Source: Colius striatus | Lineage: Eukaryota > Chordata > Aves > Coliiformes > Coliidae | Direction of reading: 5' to 3' | NCBI RefSeq assembly: GCF_028858725.1 | Contig: NC_084759.1 | Coordinates: 93,640,362 to 93,704,361, forward strand | DNA length: 64,000 nucleotides | Shown: positions 63,301 through 64,000 of the stretch, in pieces | How the letters are laid out: each line of letters begins with the position of its first letter | Numbering within the stretch: the first letter of the stretch is position 1 | The notes under the pieces: model-generated | The model's database searches: none | What the model saw: the letters and a program-made list of their open reading frames with translations, nothing else | Told to the model about the DNA's origin: nothing | Made by a program: the position numbers and the translations under genes

Positions 63301-64000
63301 TACATTCTTTTCTGTCATTGCTATTGTAGAATTCATATAAAATATGTACATTCAAGGTCATATCTGAACCAAATAATACTCATTTGAAAACAGCCAGTTC
63401 AGAAAAAAAGAATTTAGTCATATTGAAGGTGTGATGTCTATAAATGTGATTATGTTCCATATAGGCTATTCATATGCTCCTCTAAAAATATGGTACCTTG
63501 TGCCTGTGCAAGCTTCTTCACTTCCTTGGAGTTAATAAATATATATATATGTACATGACAATCAGTACATCAACTGATGAATCAATGCATGAACTGCAAA
63601 CTTTATTAAAGTACAGTGAAGTAAGAATGGAGGTAGTTCATTGGAAATTATTACACTTTGCAAAAGAAGGAGAAAAATTTCTAGCTATGCATCCAGAAAG
63701 TGGATACTTGGCCTCACTCAACAAGCAAAAGCTAAAATAGAGTATAACATTATAGTCACAAAATTAAGTCATCAGGTAGAGTATCAGTAGTTTAAATTGT
63801 CTCATTTTCCTCCTAAGAAAGGAGAGAGCTGACTGATCTATAATGTTTACTTAGTTTATGGCATTACATTTTTAGCTTTCATTTAGTTTCACCTCCATGA
63901 TTTTAATAGAAACCAAATGAATTTAGACTGTGACTGAATTTTAACCTAACAAAGAATTCCATTGATACAGAGTTTAAGATGTATTGTCACAGAGTTTGGT

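Larger units (their letters stand above)
41827..64000 (+). other. HLCS intron 5 (more than 22 kb, runs off the right edge)
   Basis: No exon matching the HLCS biotin-ligase catalytic half is seen here. Apart from the CR1 copy at 42844-43239, the intron holds CTCF-like motifs, an inverted repeat at 45019-45047, a G-rich block at 49120-49141, T- and A-runs and a short AT repeat near 63537-63551. A few open segments (41855-42334, 59084-59307, 62070-62151, 62882-63148, 63556-63740) look slightly coding, but I do not recognise any of them. Confidence 0.55.

Noticed and set aside
1-64000. CRISPR arrays, operons, prophage or other bacterial-type systems.
   Set aside because: The window is vertebrate nuclear DNA with spliced genes; no direct-repeat spacer arrays or prokaryotic gene clusters are present.

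Overview
This window is eukaryotic chromosomal DNA from a bird. The genes are split into exons with GT/AG junctions. Two CpG-island promoters sit in AT-rich, repeat-poor DNA. The only dispersed repeats I recognise are four truncated CR1 LINE copies with the bird-type 3' end (ATTCTATGATTCTATG on the element's sense strand). I cannot name the species. The gene order TTC3 (-) / PIGP (+) / RIPPLY3 (-) / HLCS (+) matches the human 21q22.13 block, so this is a conserved syntenic segment.

Layout. 1-2,100: a CpG island serves as a divergent promoter. A short coding exon of a minus-strand gene lies at 480-564 (TTC3 by position), and PIGP starts on the plus strand. 2,114-5,780: PIGP is complete in four coding exons (134 aa), with its 3' UTR to about 6,225. 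6,226-14,200: a convergent intergenic stretch with no gene seen. 14,244-19,946: RIPPLY3 on the minus strand, complete in four coding exons (138 aa) and carrying the WRPW motif. 19,947-25,240: intergenic DNA between RIPPLY3 and HLCS, with two good CTCF-like motifs near its right edge. 25,240-26,380: the HLCS CpG island. 25,777-41,826: the first five coding exons of HLCS (563 codons). From 41,827 to the right edge is intron; the exons for the biotin-ligase catalytic domain are not in the window.

Functions. PIGP is a small membrane subunit of the GPI-GlcNAc transferase. RIPPLY3 is a Groucho/TLE-recruiting repressor of T-box factors. HLCS attaches biotin to carboxylases and other targets. The genes share a neighbourhood, not a pathway. 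The exon models were built by hand: each junction was checked for GT/AG and each reading phase closes exactly.

I found no new biological system here. The items most worth checking are the exact RIPPLY3 model with its tandem NAGNAG acceptor, the long HLCS N-terminus with an Arg-rich leader, the CTCF-like motifs near the HLCS promoter and in its last intron, and a few coding-looking open segments inside that intron.
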